From assembly GCF_001042615.1 (NCBI RefSeq), contig NZ_AP012327.1, positions 248,001-312,000 on the forward strand: a DNA stretch of 64,000 bases, given 5' to 3'. Below the pieces are notes generated by a model that worked only from the letters and a program-made list of their open reading frames with translations, was not told the DNA's origin and did not search any database. Position numbers and translations under genes: made by a program. Below, piece by piece: positions 27,568 through 35,045 of the stretch. How positions within the stretch are numbered: the stretch's first letter is position 1; each line of letters opens with the position of its first letter. The DNA comes from Bifidobacterium catenulatum subsp. kashiwanohense JCM 15439 = DSM 21854 (lineage in GTDB: Bacteria; Actinomycetota; Actinomycetes; Actinomycetales; Bifidobacteriaceae).

Positions 27568-28896
27568 TCAAAGCACTAGCGAAAGCAGCATGACGCAACC
27601 CAAGCCGGTGACCGACAGAATCGTTTCCATTAACGACCAGGTCTTCAACGTCTGGCCGACAGTCATGCCGAAATACTCCTTGACCAGCCAGAATCCAGCA
27701 TCATTCAGGTGTGAGAAGAACACGGATCCTGCGCCGATGGCAAGCACCAGCAGTGCCAAATGCGTCGGGCTCATGCCGGTGGCGAGCGGCACCATAATGC
27801 CGGAAGCGGTGACGGTGGCGACGGTTGCGGAACCGGTGGCGAGGCGGATGAGCACGGCGACCAGCCAGCCTGCGATCAGCGGATTCATGGCGGATTCGGT
27901 GATCGAATTGGCGATCACGTCACCAATGCCGGAATCGACGAGCGTCTGTTTGAAGCCACCACCGGCCGCGACAATCAAGATAATGCCGGCGACCGAGCTG
28001 AAGGATTGGCCGACCATGCCGTTGACGGCGTCACGGGAGAACTTCTGCAGGTAGCCGAGGGCGACCATGGCGAAGACGGTGGTGATGAGCAGCGCGGTCA
28101 ACGGAGTGCCGATGAAAGCGAGTGCACGACCCCACGTGGTTTCGCTTTGACCGGTCAGATCCACGATGGAAGCGGCGAGCATAAGCACGACCGGCAGCAG
28201 GATGACGGCGATTGCGGATGCGAAGGACGGGCGGTTTTCCGCGGATTTTGGCGCTTCGGCCTCAGCCTTGTTTTCGGGGGCAGTGATCGGCACCCACTTG
28301 GCGGCGAGTTTGCCGAAGATCGGGCCGGAGATGATTACGGTTGGGATGGCTACGAGCAGGCCGAGTGCCAGGGTGATGCCAAGGTTGGCGTTCAATGCGC
28401 CGATTGCGGTGAGCGGGCCGGGGTGCGGCGGCACGAACGCGTGCAGGGTGGAAAGGCCTGCGAGGGCCGGAATGCCCAGCAGCACAACCGGTGCCTTGGC
28501 GCGGCGGGCTGCGAAGAGCACCACCGGAATGAGAATGACTACGCCGACTTCGAAGAACATGGGAATGCCGACGATGAACGCGATCAGTGCCATTGCCCAC
28601 GGCAAGCGTTGCAACGGCGTTTTGGCCATGATGGTGTCGACAATGGTGTCGGCGCCGCCCGACTTGAACAGGATCGTGCCAATGATCGAGCCAAACGCGA
28701 TGAGTAGACCGACGTTGGCGATGGTGGAGCCGACGCCGGAGGTGAAGCTGCCGAACGCTTCGTCGTATTCCACGCCTGCACATACGGCCATCGTGAACGA
28801 GCCGGCAAGCAAGGAGAGGAACGGATGCACTTTGCATACCGCGATAAGTAGAACGATGATGGCGATGCCGATGATCGCCGCTGCAATGAGGTTCAT
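27568..28896 (-). CDS. gntT: Gluconate:H+ symporter family transporter
   Basis: Takes up gluconate by proton symport across the membrane. The 442-residue protein is hydrophobic throughout, with about 12-14 membrane segments and the GntP family look (AAAIIGIAIIVLLIAVCKVH at the start; GIPALAGLSTLHAFVPPHPG mid-protein). The ATG at 28896 has GAGGAGG five bases upstream, and is preferred over one six codons earlier. It lies between gntK and gnd on the same strand. Confidence 0.92.
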   Translation of the reverse strand: MNLIAAAIIGIAIIVLLIAVCKVHPFLSLLAGSFTMAVCAGVEYDEAFGSFTSGVGSTIANVGLLIAFGSIIGTILFKSGGADTIVDTIMAKTPLQRLPWAMALIAFIVGIPMFFEVGVVILIPVVLFAARRAKAPVVLLGIPALAGLSTLHAFVPPHPGPLTAIGALNANLGITLALGLLVAIPTVIISGPIFGKLAAKWVPITAPENKAEAEAPKSAENRPSFASAIAVILLPVVLMLAASIVDLTGQSETTWGRALAFIGTPLTALLITTVFAMVALGYLQKFSRDAVNGMVGQSFSSVAGIILIVAAGGGFKQTLVDSGIGDVIANSITESAMNPLIAGWLVAVLIRLATGSATVATVTASGIMVPLATGMSPTHLALLVLAIGAGSVFFSHLNDAGFWLVKEYFGMTVGQTLKTWSLMETILSVTGLGCVMLLSLVL

Positions 28897-28933
28897 GAAT
28901 CCTCCTCGATTCATGGGTTTGGCGTGCTAGATC

Positions 28934-29059
28934 TGTCCGATTCTGGAGATTCGGACATATGGAAGCCCATTTTGGGTGCGTACGTGTCCGTTTCTGCAGA
29001 ATCGGACGTTCGCAGGCTGGTTTTGGGTGTGTGGCTGTCCGTTTCGGCAGAATCGGACA
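28934..29059. repeat. 51-bp tandem array with internal palindromes
   Basis: Two full 51-bp units (28934-28984, 28985-29035) and a partial third starting at 29036. Each unit opens with a ~24-base palindrome (arms TGTCCG..TTC and GAA..CGGACA) and continues with a TTTTGGGTG-containing spacer. The array fills the gap between gntK and gntT. A two-unit relative with the same period lies at 41038. Confidence 0.9.
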
Positions 29060-29082
29060 CATTTGGACCAGGGGATGGCGGG

Positions 29083-29634
29083 TTAGGCGGCCTGGGTTGC
29101 GGTTTGGGCTGTCACGGTCGCGGCCACGGTTGCCGCATAGGCGTTCAGCGCTTCGATGGCACGGTCGACCATTTCGTCGACGCTGCCTTCGATGGAGATT
29201 TCCACGCCGTTCTCTTCGGGAGCAAGCGGCTCAAGAATGGCGAACTGGCTTGGCAGTAGCGCGGGCGGCATGAAATGGCCCTTGCGTTCGCTGAGTCTCT
29301 GCTGAATGAGCTCGTGGCTGCCGTTGAGGTGAATGAAGAATGTGGGCACGTCCTTGGCGAGCACCTCGCGGTAGCTGCGCTTCAACGCGGAGCTGGACAC
29401 CACAGTGTTTTCGTCGAGCGCCTCGCGTGCCACCATCCAGGAGTTGATGACGTTCAGCCACGGCCAGCGGTCCTCGTCGGTGAGTGGAATGCCGGCTGAC
29501 ATTTTGTCGATATTTGCCTGCGGATGGAAGTCGTCGCCTTCCGCGTATACGTATCCGAGTCGTTCATGGATGGCTTCTGCGACGGTGGATTTGCCACATC
29601 CTGCAACGCCCATCACCACTACGTGAATGCTCAT
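29083..29634 (-). CDS. gntK: Gluconokinase
   Basis: Phosphorylates gluconate to 6-phosphogluconate, the Gnd substrate. The 183-residue P-loop kinase has GVAGCGKSTVAEAI (about residue 9), the family EGDDFHPQANIDKM (about 32) and IPLTDEDRWPWL (about 49). The ATG at 29634 follows AAGGAG by seven bases. The C-terminus (after residue 165) is Ala/Thr-rich. Divergent from the GntR gene. Confidence 0.95.
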   Translation of the reverse strand: MSIHVVVMGVAGCGKSTVAEAIHERLGYVYAEGDDFHPQANIDKMSAGIPLTDEDRWPWLNVINSWMVAREALDENTVVSSSALKRSYREVLAKDVPTFFIHLNGSHELIQQRLSERKGHFMPPALLPSQFAILEPLAPEENGVEISIEGSVDEMVDRAIEALNAYAATVAATVTAQTATQAA

Positions 29635-29794
29635 GTTGCTCTCCTTGCTATTGACGATCCTGTGCCGCTTCGCACCAGGAATAAGATTACTATAAACCGT
29701 AAAAGTAGTATCAGTCAAATAAAAAGTACTACGAATTGGAAAAATCGTGTGACTTGCTATGCTGGAGATAGTGCAAAATGGCGGTAAATTACGC

Positions 29795-29822
29795 AATCGC
29801 AGATATGCAATCATCTGCGATT
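29795..29822. promoter_or_regulatory. Palindrome in the gntK / GntR divergent region
   Basis: AATCGCAGAT (29795-29804) and ATCTGCGATT (29813-29822) form a perfect inverted repeat with an 8-base centre, about 90 bases before the GntR gene and 160 before gntK. A less perfect GTAGTA...GTACTAC pair is near 29710-29735. Either could be the operator. Confidence 0.55.
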
Positions 29823-29910
29823 TGTGATTGCTGTGCGTGTCGCAGAATATGTGAAACATACCGTGAAACAAAGCAGGCATGTTGTGGAGTGGGCAAGGGA
29901 GGAGCGATCG

Positions 29911-30645
29911 ATGGCTGAAGGCACGGTAATCGCAGAAAATGCCGGCGGTGAGCTGATGCAGGATTCGGTGAGTCGAACGCTCGCCATCGAAATGCTTGAC
30001 GGCGAGTGGAAGGCTGGCGAAAGCCTTACGTTGGAAGCCTTGCAAAGTCGTTTCGGTATTTCCAGAACCGTGGCGCGAGAAGTCGCGAAAACACTGGAAT
30101 CCATGAATGCGGTACTCGTCAAACGTCGCATCGGACTTGTCGCACGCCCATTCGGCGAATGGCAGGCGCTCAACCATCAGGTGATTGAATGGCGCCTCCA
30201 CTCCGCGCAACGCGAGCAGCAGCTGTCGTCCCTCACCGAACTGCGGCTAGCGGTCGAACCGGCTGCAGCAGCTTCCGCCGCACGTCTTGCCCCCATCGAC
30301 GTCAAGGCGAAATTCCCCGTGTACGCGGCGCAAATGCGGCAGATCGCCGAAGCCAACGAGGAAGGCGAAGCCGGGCTCGCACAATTCCATGATCTTGACG
30401 TGGAATTCCATACGCTGATCCTGCATGAAAGCGGCAACGAGCTGTTCGCCGCGCTTTCCGATACCATCGCCACCGTGCTGCGCGGGCGCGTGGAACTCGG
30501 CAAATACCCGATGAAGCCGAAGTCCGCCGCGCTTGACGCGCATGATGCCGTAGCCGACGCGATCGCCAAGGGAGAGCCTGAACGTGCGCGCAGCGCCATG
30601 CTCGACATCGTCGACGAAGTGGCACGTGCCCTCAATTTCTTCTGA
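29911..30645 (+). CDS. GntR/FadR-type (FCD) transcriptional regulator
   Basis: A 244-residue regulator: N-terminal winged helix (about residues 15-80; LEALQSRFGISRTVAREVAK) and an FCD ligand domain with metal-binding His residues (LDVEFHTLILHESGNEL, about 165; DAHDAVADAI, about 210). The ATG at 29911 has GGGAGGAG upstream. Divergent from gntK, so it probably controls the gluconate genes, with gluconate or 6-phosphogluconate as effector; inferred from context. Confidence 0.88.
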   Translation: MAEGTVIAENAGGELMQDSVSRTLAIEMLDGEWKAGESLTLEALQSRFGISRTVAREVAKTLESMNAVLVKRRIGLVARPFGEWQALNHQVIEWRLHSAQREQQLSSLTELRLAVEPAAAASAARLAPIDVKAKFPVYAAQMRQIAEANEEGEAGLAQFHDLDVEFHTLILHESGNELFAALSDTIATVLRGRVELGKYPMKPKSAALDAHDAVADAIAKGEPERARSAMLDIVDEVARALNFF

Positions 30646-30775
30646 TTTTCGAATCAACATTGCGTTTCTTCGCAGACTCTGAAGAAGAATGCAATTGCGA
30701 TTACTACGCGGTCGACTCTTGCCATGCATGACTTTTCAGACGTAAGTTGACATCGGAAAAACGGCATCACCTAGG

Positions 30776-30826
30776 AATGCGCACGCAGAATCAATCGGTT
30801 GTGGCGATTGAATCTACATGCGCATT
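30776..30826. terminator. Long hairpin next to the MFS remnant
   Basis: Arms 30776-30797 and 30805-30826 pair over 22 positions with three imperfect ones, loop of 7. It lies 14 bases beyond the stop of the MFS gene remnant on its downstream side, where the ancestral gene's terminator would be. No strong T-run. From 30646 to 30775 nothing else is seen. Confidence 0.5.
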
Positions 30827-30839
30827 GAGTAGACAAGTA

Positions 30840-30991
30840 CTACTTACGGGTGGGGTCTTTTTGCGGGAGGAGGAAGATGAGGGCGACGATCAGCAGGATT
30901 GCGATTGAAAGCACGCCTACCGAAGCGTTGCCGGTCAGCGACGTGGTCGTGGCCACCAGGGAGGTGCCGATGGTCGAAGCGGTCTTAGGGA
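30840..30991 (-). pseudogene. Remnant of the 3' end of the MFS transporter gene
   Basis: Encodes about 48 residues (KTASTIGTSLVATTTSLTG onward to KDPTRK, then a stop) nearly the same as the C-terminus of the transporter ending at 32811. A 77-bp stretch is identical (30871-30947 and 32842-32918), and similarity covers about 152 bp. It has no start or upstream domain. It sits on the far side of the toxin-antitoxin island. Confidence 0.93.
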
Positions 30992-31237
30992 AGAAACAAT
31001 AGTGAGACCGGGGAACCCTTGAAATCATCGGGGAATCATGGTGGCGATGCATGCGATTAACACATGTTGTTAACACAGATGTGGAATGAGGAAGCGCGTG
31101 AGGCCCGTGGTCTGCGACGTATGAGTGTGACCGTGAGCTCCCCAGCTGATGAGCGCAAAGTCAGAGATTGGTTTCACGCGGGATTGTCCCGATGTCAAGG
31201 TCATGATGCAAAAGCGTTAAGCATCCTACGGATTATA

Positions 31238-31266
31238 TTGAGAAAAGAAGTCATTAGTAATATAAT
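31238..31266 (+). promoter_or_regulatory. Promoter of the RelB-like gene
   Basis: TTGAGA (31238-31243), a 17-base spacer and a perfect TATAAT (31261-31266), 21 bases before the ATG. The short leader contains AAAGGA. Confidence 0.85.
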
Positions 31267-31287
31267 TGGCTTTGGAAAGGATTCATT

Positions 31288-31611
31288 ATGAGCACTACCA
31301 CTGTTCGCATGGATGATGATCTCAAAGCCGAAGTGAACGCCATTCTTGATTCCATGGGATTGAATTTCAATACGTTCGTGAATATGGCCAGCGTGCAGTT
31401 GGTGTCGCAGCGTCGTATTCCGTTCGAGGTGAAGGCGCCTGAACCCGTGCTGCCTCGCGTGGGACGTGTTGCCGCCAATGGAGTTACGTACCGTGGGGTC
31501 GACGAACAGGGATATCCGGTGGTCGAAGTGCCGAACGCCATGGTGTTGAATCCAAGCCGGGGCGCCGATGGTGTTGCCGTACTGCCCAAGGCGTGGCGCG
31601 ATGGCGAATAA
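31288..31611 (+). CDS. RelB/DinJ-family antitoxin
   Basis: A 107-residue protein whose first 50 residues are a ribbon-helix-helix antitoxin (TTTVRMDDDLKAEVNAILDS, then NTFVNMASVQLV). The rest is a flexible region expected to wrap the toxin. AAAGGA precedes the ATG by seven bases. It overlaps the next gene by 11 bases, the usual layout of a toxin-antitoxin pair; DNA binding and autoregulation are family knowledge. Confidence 0.87.
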   Translation: MSTTTVRMDDDLKAEVNAILDSMGLNFNTFVNMASVQLVSQRRIPFEVKAPEPVLPRVGRVAANGVTYRGVDEQGYPVVEVPNAMVLNPSRGADGVAVLPKAWRDGE

Positions 31612-31990
31612 TCATGATATTCCGGAATTGATGCCGGTTCCGGAGCAATTGCATGTCTTCGACGTGTATCGCATGCAGGTGCGGTTCGAGGATGATCCGA
31701 CGAAATCACGCAACCATTACGTGGCCGCCATCGTCATACAAGCCGACGACGACGGTGGAGTGGCTGTGAAACTGACCAGCAATCCAACCTGGCATGGGGC
31801 GGGCGATGTGCAACTGCCCGAGTATGAGCATGCCGGGCTTACCCATCTGACGACCGCTCGCTGCGCGCAGCTGGTGCGGTTCCTCCGGTCGGATCTACAG
31901 GGATTCACCGGTAGATTGAGTCGGAATGATGCCATACGTGTGGCCAATGCGGTCGGCGAGGTAAAGCCTGAAGAACAGGTGTGGCTGTAA
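31601..31990 (+). CDS. Putative toxin partner, PemK/MazF-like
   Basis: A 129-residue protein starting inside the RelB-like gene. The segment HVFDVYRMQVRFEDD followed by KSRNHYVAAIVIQ resembles the first strands of PemK/MazF RNases, and the length is right, but the match is weak. The partner and overlap argue for a toxin; RNase activity is inference. AAGGCG upstream of the ATG is the ribosome site. Confidence 0.65.
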   Translation: MANNHDIPELMPVPEQLHVFDVYRMQVRFEDDPTKSRNHYVAAIVIQADDDGGVAVKLTSNPTWHGAGDVQLPEYEHAGLTHLTTARCAQLVRFLRSDLQGFTGRLSRNDAIRVANAVGEVKPEEQVWL

Positions 31991-32027
31991 TTCTGTTCTG
32001 CCGTCTAACTGGTTCGGGGTATTCACT

Positions 32028-32636
32028 GTGAACCAGTGCGCAATTGCGATGGTCGGATGTCTTTCTACAGTCCTTTTTCTCAAAGGACTCGGCTTCAAGC
32101 TGGAGCAGATTCGCTCGATTCTGTCGGACGAGCGGCCGGAACGGGTGCTGGTTGATTTGCTGGATCAGCAGACGGCATCCTTGCAGTCGGGTATCGCCGA
32201 GCAGAAGCAACGTCTTGATGACTGCTTGCAGCTGCGCAAAGCACTGACGGTCTCGGCGTCGGACTTCGTATCGTCAACATTAACCGACATGGCAACCGTT
32301 ATGAACACCACAACCACTCATTCCCTGCGTACCACATATTTTGTCATGCTGGCAATCGCATTGCCCGCGACTTTGTTGCAAATTGCATGCCTCGTCATCG
32401 GTGTGATGACAGACGTATGGTGGCCGCTGCCGGTCGCCGTTCTGCTGGCGATTGCGCTCACTGTTGCGGCGATGAAGTACTATCGCTCCCGCGTGCAGTA
32501 CCTATGTCCGGCTTGCCATGAGACCTTCCAGCCGGGTATGCGAGAGTTCGTATTCGCCGCACACACGCCCAAGACACGCAAGCTTACCTGCCCGCATTGC
32601 GGTCACAGGGGGTACTGCATGGAACTCAGCATCTGA
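32028..32636 (+). pseudogene. Truncated MerR-like protein with membrane and zinc-ribbon parts
   Basis: A 202-residue frame from a GTG. FLKGLGFKLEQIRSIL (about residues 17-32) is the second half of a MerR DNA-binding domain, but the N-terminal helix-turn-helix is absent. A dimerising helix follows, then two membrane segments (about 105-145) and a C-terminal zinc ribbon (CPAC and CPHCG, about 165-190). No ribosome site is evident. It is either a 5'-truncated regulator or a recombined one; I lean to a truncated gene. Confidence 0.6.
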
Positions 32637-32667
32637 AAGTTTCTGATTATAGCGTTCGATTTACCAA

Positions 32668-32700
32668 CGGTAGTTGTCGCAGAATTTGCGACAACTACCG
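32668..32700. terminator. Hairpin between the MerR-like gene and the MFS gene
   Basis: Perfect 14-bp stem, CGGTAGTTGTCGCA (32668-32681) / TGCGACAACTACCG (32687-32700), loop of 5. It lies between converging genes; no T-run on the plus strand. Confidence 0.65.
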
Positions 32701-32810
32701 CCCTGTCAAAATATGTGCGTTGTGCAGGGCTAAATTGTTTCAGGTCGCTGCTCGGGCGGTAGGGTCTGCCGTTTTATCGCTGCTTCGGCGTTCCTGTTGC
32801 TGATTGGACA

Positions 32811-34157
32811 TTACGCTTGCGTTGGGTCCTTCTGCAGGAGCAGGAAGATGAGGGCGACGATCAGCAGGATTGCGATTGAAAGCACGCCTACCGAAGCGTT
32901 GCCGGTCAGCGACGTGGTGGTCGCAACGAGGAAAGTGCCGATAATCGAAGCGGTTTTGCCGAAAATATCGTAGAAACCGTAATATTCGTTGGCACGGTTC
33001 TTTGGGATGATCTTGCCATAATACGAGCGCGACAACGCCTGGATACCACCTTGGAACAAGCCGACAAGAATCGCAAGAATCCAGAATTCCGTAGCGGAAC
33101 GCAAGAAGAACGCGGCGAACAGCACAATGCAGATATAAGCGATCACGGCGGTGGCGATCATGGTTTTTGCGCCAAAATGCCCAGCCAGCTTGCCGTACGC
33201 GATTGCGCTCGGGAATGCCACGAACTGCGTGACCAGCAGCGCCATTACCAGATGCGTGGAGTCGATGCCTAACTGCGTGCCGTATGAGGTGCTCATGGAA
33301 ATCACCGTGTTCACCGCGTCAATATAGAAGAAGAACGCGATCATGAACATCCACAGCGGCTTGTTCTTGCGGATTGCGCGAAAAGTGGAGCCGAGCTCTG
33401 CGAGTGTGCCGCGGATGGCCTCACCGGTCTGACCCGCGGTAGCGCGGTAATGCACCTGCTTATAGCTGGTGAGCAGCGGAATGGTGAACGCCACCCACCA
33501 CAATGCGGTGATTACGAACGAAGCGCGCGTGCATGCCACCGTGGACCATCCGAACAACGACGGACCGCCGAAAATCAGCGCGATGCAGGCGATGAACGGA
33601 ATCGTGGAGCCAATATAGCCCCATGCGAAACCATGTGAGGACACACGGTCCATACGCTCATTCGATGTGATATCGACCAGCATGGAATCGTAGAACGTGA
33701 GAGAACCGTTCAGGCCGACCGTGGCGAGAATGCACACCACCAGGAAAACGAGCCAGCTGAGCGGCAACGCCATCGCACAGCAGGCGACCACGCCCGTCAG
33801 GAAGAATCCGGTGAAGAACTTCACCTTCATGCCCTGCACGTCGGCCATGGATCCGAGCACAGGCATCATCACCGCGATGATCAGCGACGCGATGGTCTGC
33901 GCGTACCCCCATGTTGACACGATATTCGATTGGCCGGCGGACTGCAGCAGCGAGTTCGCGTAGATTGGCACGACGGCGGTCGACAGCATCACGAATGCGG
34001 AATTGCCGACATCGTAGACGATCCACTTTTTTTCGCGGGTGGTGAGTTTTGCGTTGGGTTTCAGCAGATTTTCTGCGGATGTTGCGGATGTTGCAGAAGC
34101 TGCGGGCGTGGAAGTTGCGTCGGGCGCAGTTGTGGGCGCTGTTGCGCGTTCAGACAT
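32811..34157 (-). CDS. MFS transporter, UMF1 (Atg22-like) type
   Basis: A 448-residue transporter with about 12 membrane segments. The family mark YDVGNSAFVMLSTAVVPIYA follows a cytoplasmic N-terminal stretch rich in Ala/Thr/Ser (about residues 1-40). Other UMF1 features: NGSLTFYDSMLVDITSNERM and the loop GIQALSRSYYGKIIPKN. The ATG at 34157 is preferred as the first in the conserved frame; longer frames add unrelated sequence. Its last ~50 codons are duplicated at 30840. Substrate unknown. Confidence 0.88.
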   Translation of the reverse strand: MSERATAPTTAPDATSTPAASATSATSAENLLKPNAKLTTREKKWIVYDVGNSAFVMLSTAVVPIYANSLLQSAGQSNIVSTWGYAQTIASLIIAVMMPVLGSMADVQGMKVKFFTGFFLTGVVACCAMALPLSWLVFLVVCILATVGLNGSLTFYDSMLVDITSNERMDRVSSHGFAWGYIGSTIPFIACIALIFGGPSLFGWSTVACTRASFVITALWWVAFTIPLLTSYKQVHYRATAGQTGEAIRGTLAELGSTFRAIRKNKPLWMFMIAFFFYIDAVNTVISMSTSYGTQLGIDSTHLVMALLVTQFVAFPSAIAYGKLAGHFGAKTMIATAVIAYICIVLFAAFFLRSATEFWILAILVGLFQGGIQALSRSYYGKIIPKNRANEYYGFYDIFGKTASIIGTFLVATTTSLTGNASVGVLSIAILLIVALIFLLLQKDPTQA

Positions 34158-34365
34158 GATTGTTGACTCTTTCGAATAAACCGTCAATTCACTGTTGTAT
34201 ACACTACAGTTCATCTTAAATGGACGTAAGGGATGCGCTCTGCCGTTACGCATGAACAATGCATGAACATTGCGACTGATGCGTGATTGATGTTCAGTAT
34301 TGTGAACAAGCGCCATGACTCCGGGGAATCCAAGGCGATTTCTATCCACAGGTTTGCAATCTGGT

Positions 34366-34394
34366 TTGCGATTGGCTGGGGCTGGTTGTATAGT
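34366..34394 (+). promoter_or_regulatory. rpmB promoter
   Basis: TTGCGA (34366-34371), 17 bases, TATAGT (34389-34394), about 90 bases before the rpmB start. The rest of 34158-34483 shows no gene. Confidence 0.7.
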
Positions 34395-34483
34395 TGAGAA
34401 GTTGTGTGTTCTGCCGTGCATTCAGTTGTATGGTGTCGAACGCGCAGACTTGCAAGTCAATAGTAATTTATAGGGAGTCCATT

Positions 34484-34678
34484 ATGGCAGCTCGTTGCGC
34501 AGTGTGCGGCAAGGGACCGCAGACCGGTTTCACCGTTTCGCACTCACATATTCGCAATAAGCGCACCTTCCGCCCGAACCTGCAGCCGGTTCGCACCACC
34601 ATCGACGGCGAGAACGTTCGCGTTCGCGTTTGCGTCAAGTGCATCAAGGCTGGCAAGGTTCAGCGCGTTGAAGCGTGA
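34484..34678 (+). CDS. rpmB: 50S ribosomal protein L28
   Basis: A 64-residue large-subunit protein beginning [20 protein letters not shown], the L28 form that keeps zinc-type cysteines (CAVC and CVKC). GGGAG precedes the ATG. Single-gene unit with its own promoter and terminator. Confidence 0.97.
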   Translation: MAARCAVCGKGPQTGFTVSHSHIRNKRTFRPNLQPVRTTIDGENVRVRVCVKCIKAGKVQRVEA

Positions 34679-34697
34679 ATCGCGAAATAACAGCTTG

Positions 34698-34730
34698 AAA
34701 CCCCGGTAGACCACTGGTCGCCGGGGTTTT
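34698..34730 (+). terminator. rpmB terminator
   Basis: AAACCCCGG (34698-34706) pairs with CCGGGGTTT (34721-34729), with an inner ACCA/TGGT pair and a T-run. Confidence 0.9.
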
Positions 34731-34754
34731 GCTTTGTGCGCCTAGGTCATGAGC

Positions 34755-35019
34755 GTCCGGATTGTTCCAGTGGGTGGAGGTTTTGGAGCGTTGGTGGGGT
34801 TCTGAGCGTACCGATTCTTCCAGTGGGTGGAACAATCTTCCCGTCGGAAGGCTGTGTTGCGTCCGGATTTCTCCAGTGGGTGGACGTTTTGGGTCGTTGA
34901 GTGGCTTGTTTGCGGGGTGATTGTTCCAGTGGGTGGAGGATTTTGCCCGTTGAAGGGCTTGTGAGCGTCCGGATTGTTCCAGTGGGTGGGGAATTTTGCC
35001 CGCTGAAACCGCATCTGTC
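34755..35019. repeat. Five-unit 53-bp tandem array upstream of recG
   Basis: Units start at 34755, 34808, 34861, 34914 and 34967, exactly 53 bases apart. Each holds the invariant TCCAGTGGGTGG; the flanks (GTCCGGATTG before, about 27 bases after) vary. The last unit ends about 26 bases before recG. The array fills the rpmB-recG gap and could be transcribed or bind protein. Confidence 0.95.
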
Positions 35020-35045
35020 GGCATAAATGGGGAGAATGGTGCGTT

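Noticed and set aside
27760..28707. Plus-strand frame opposite gntT
   Set aside because: Composition (Asp/Gly/Glu/His-rich) is that of a reverse-read membrane protein gene.
34755..35019. CRISPR array
   Set aside because: Spacing is regular but the intervening parts resemble each other, the conserved core is only about 12-17 bases, and there are no cas genes.
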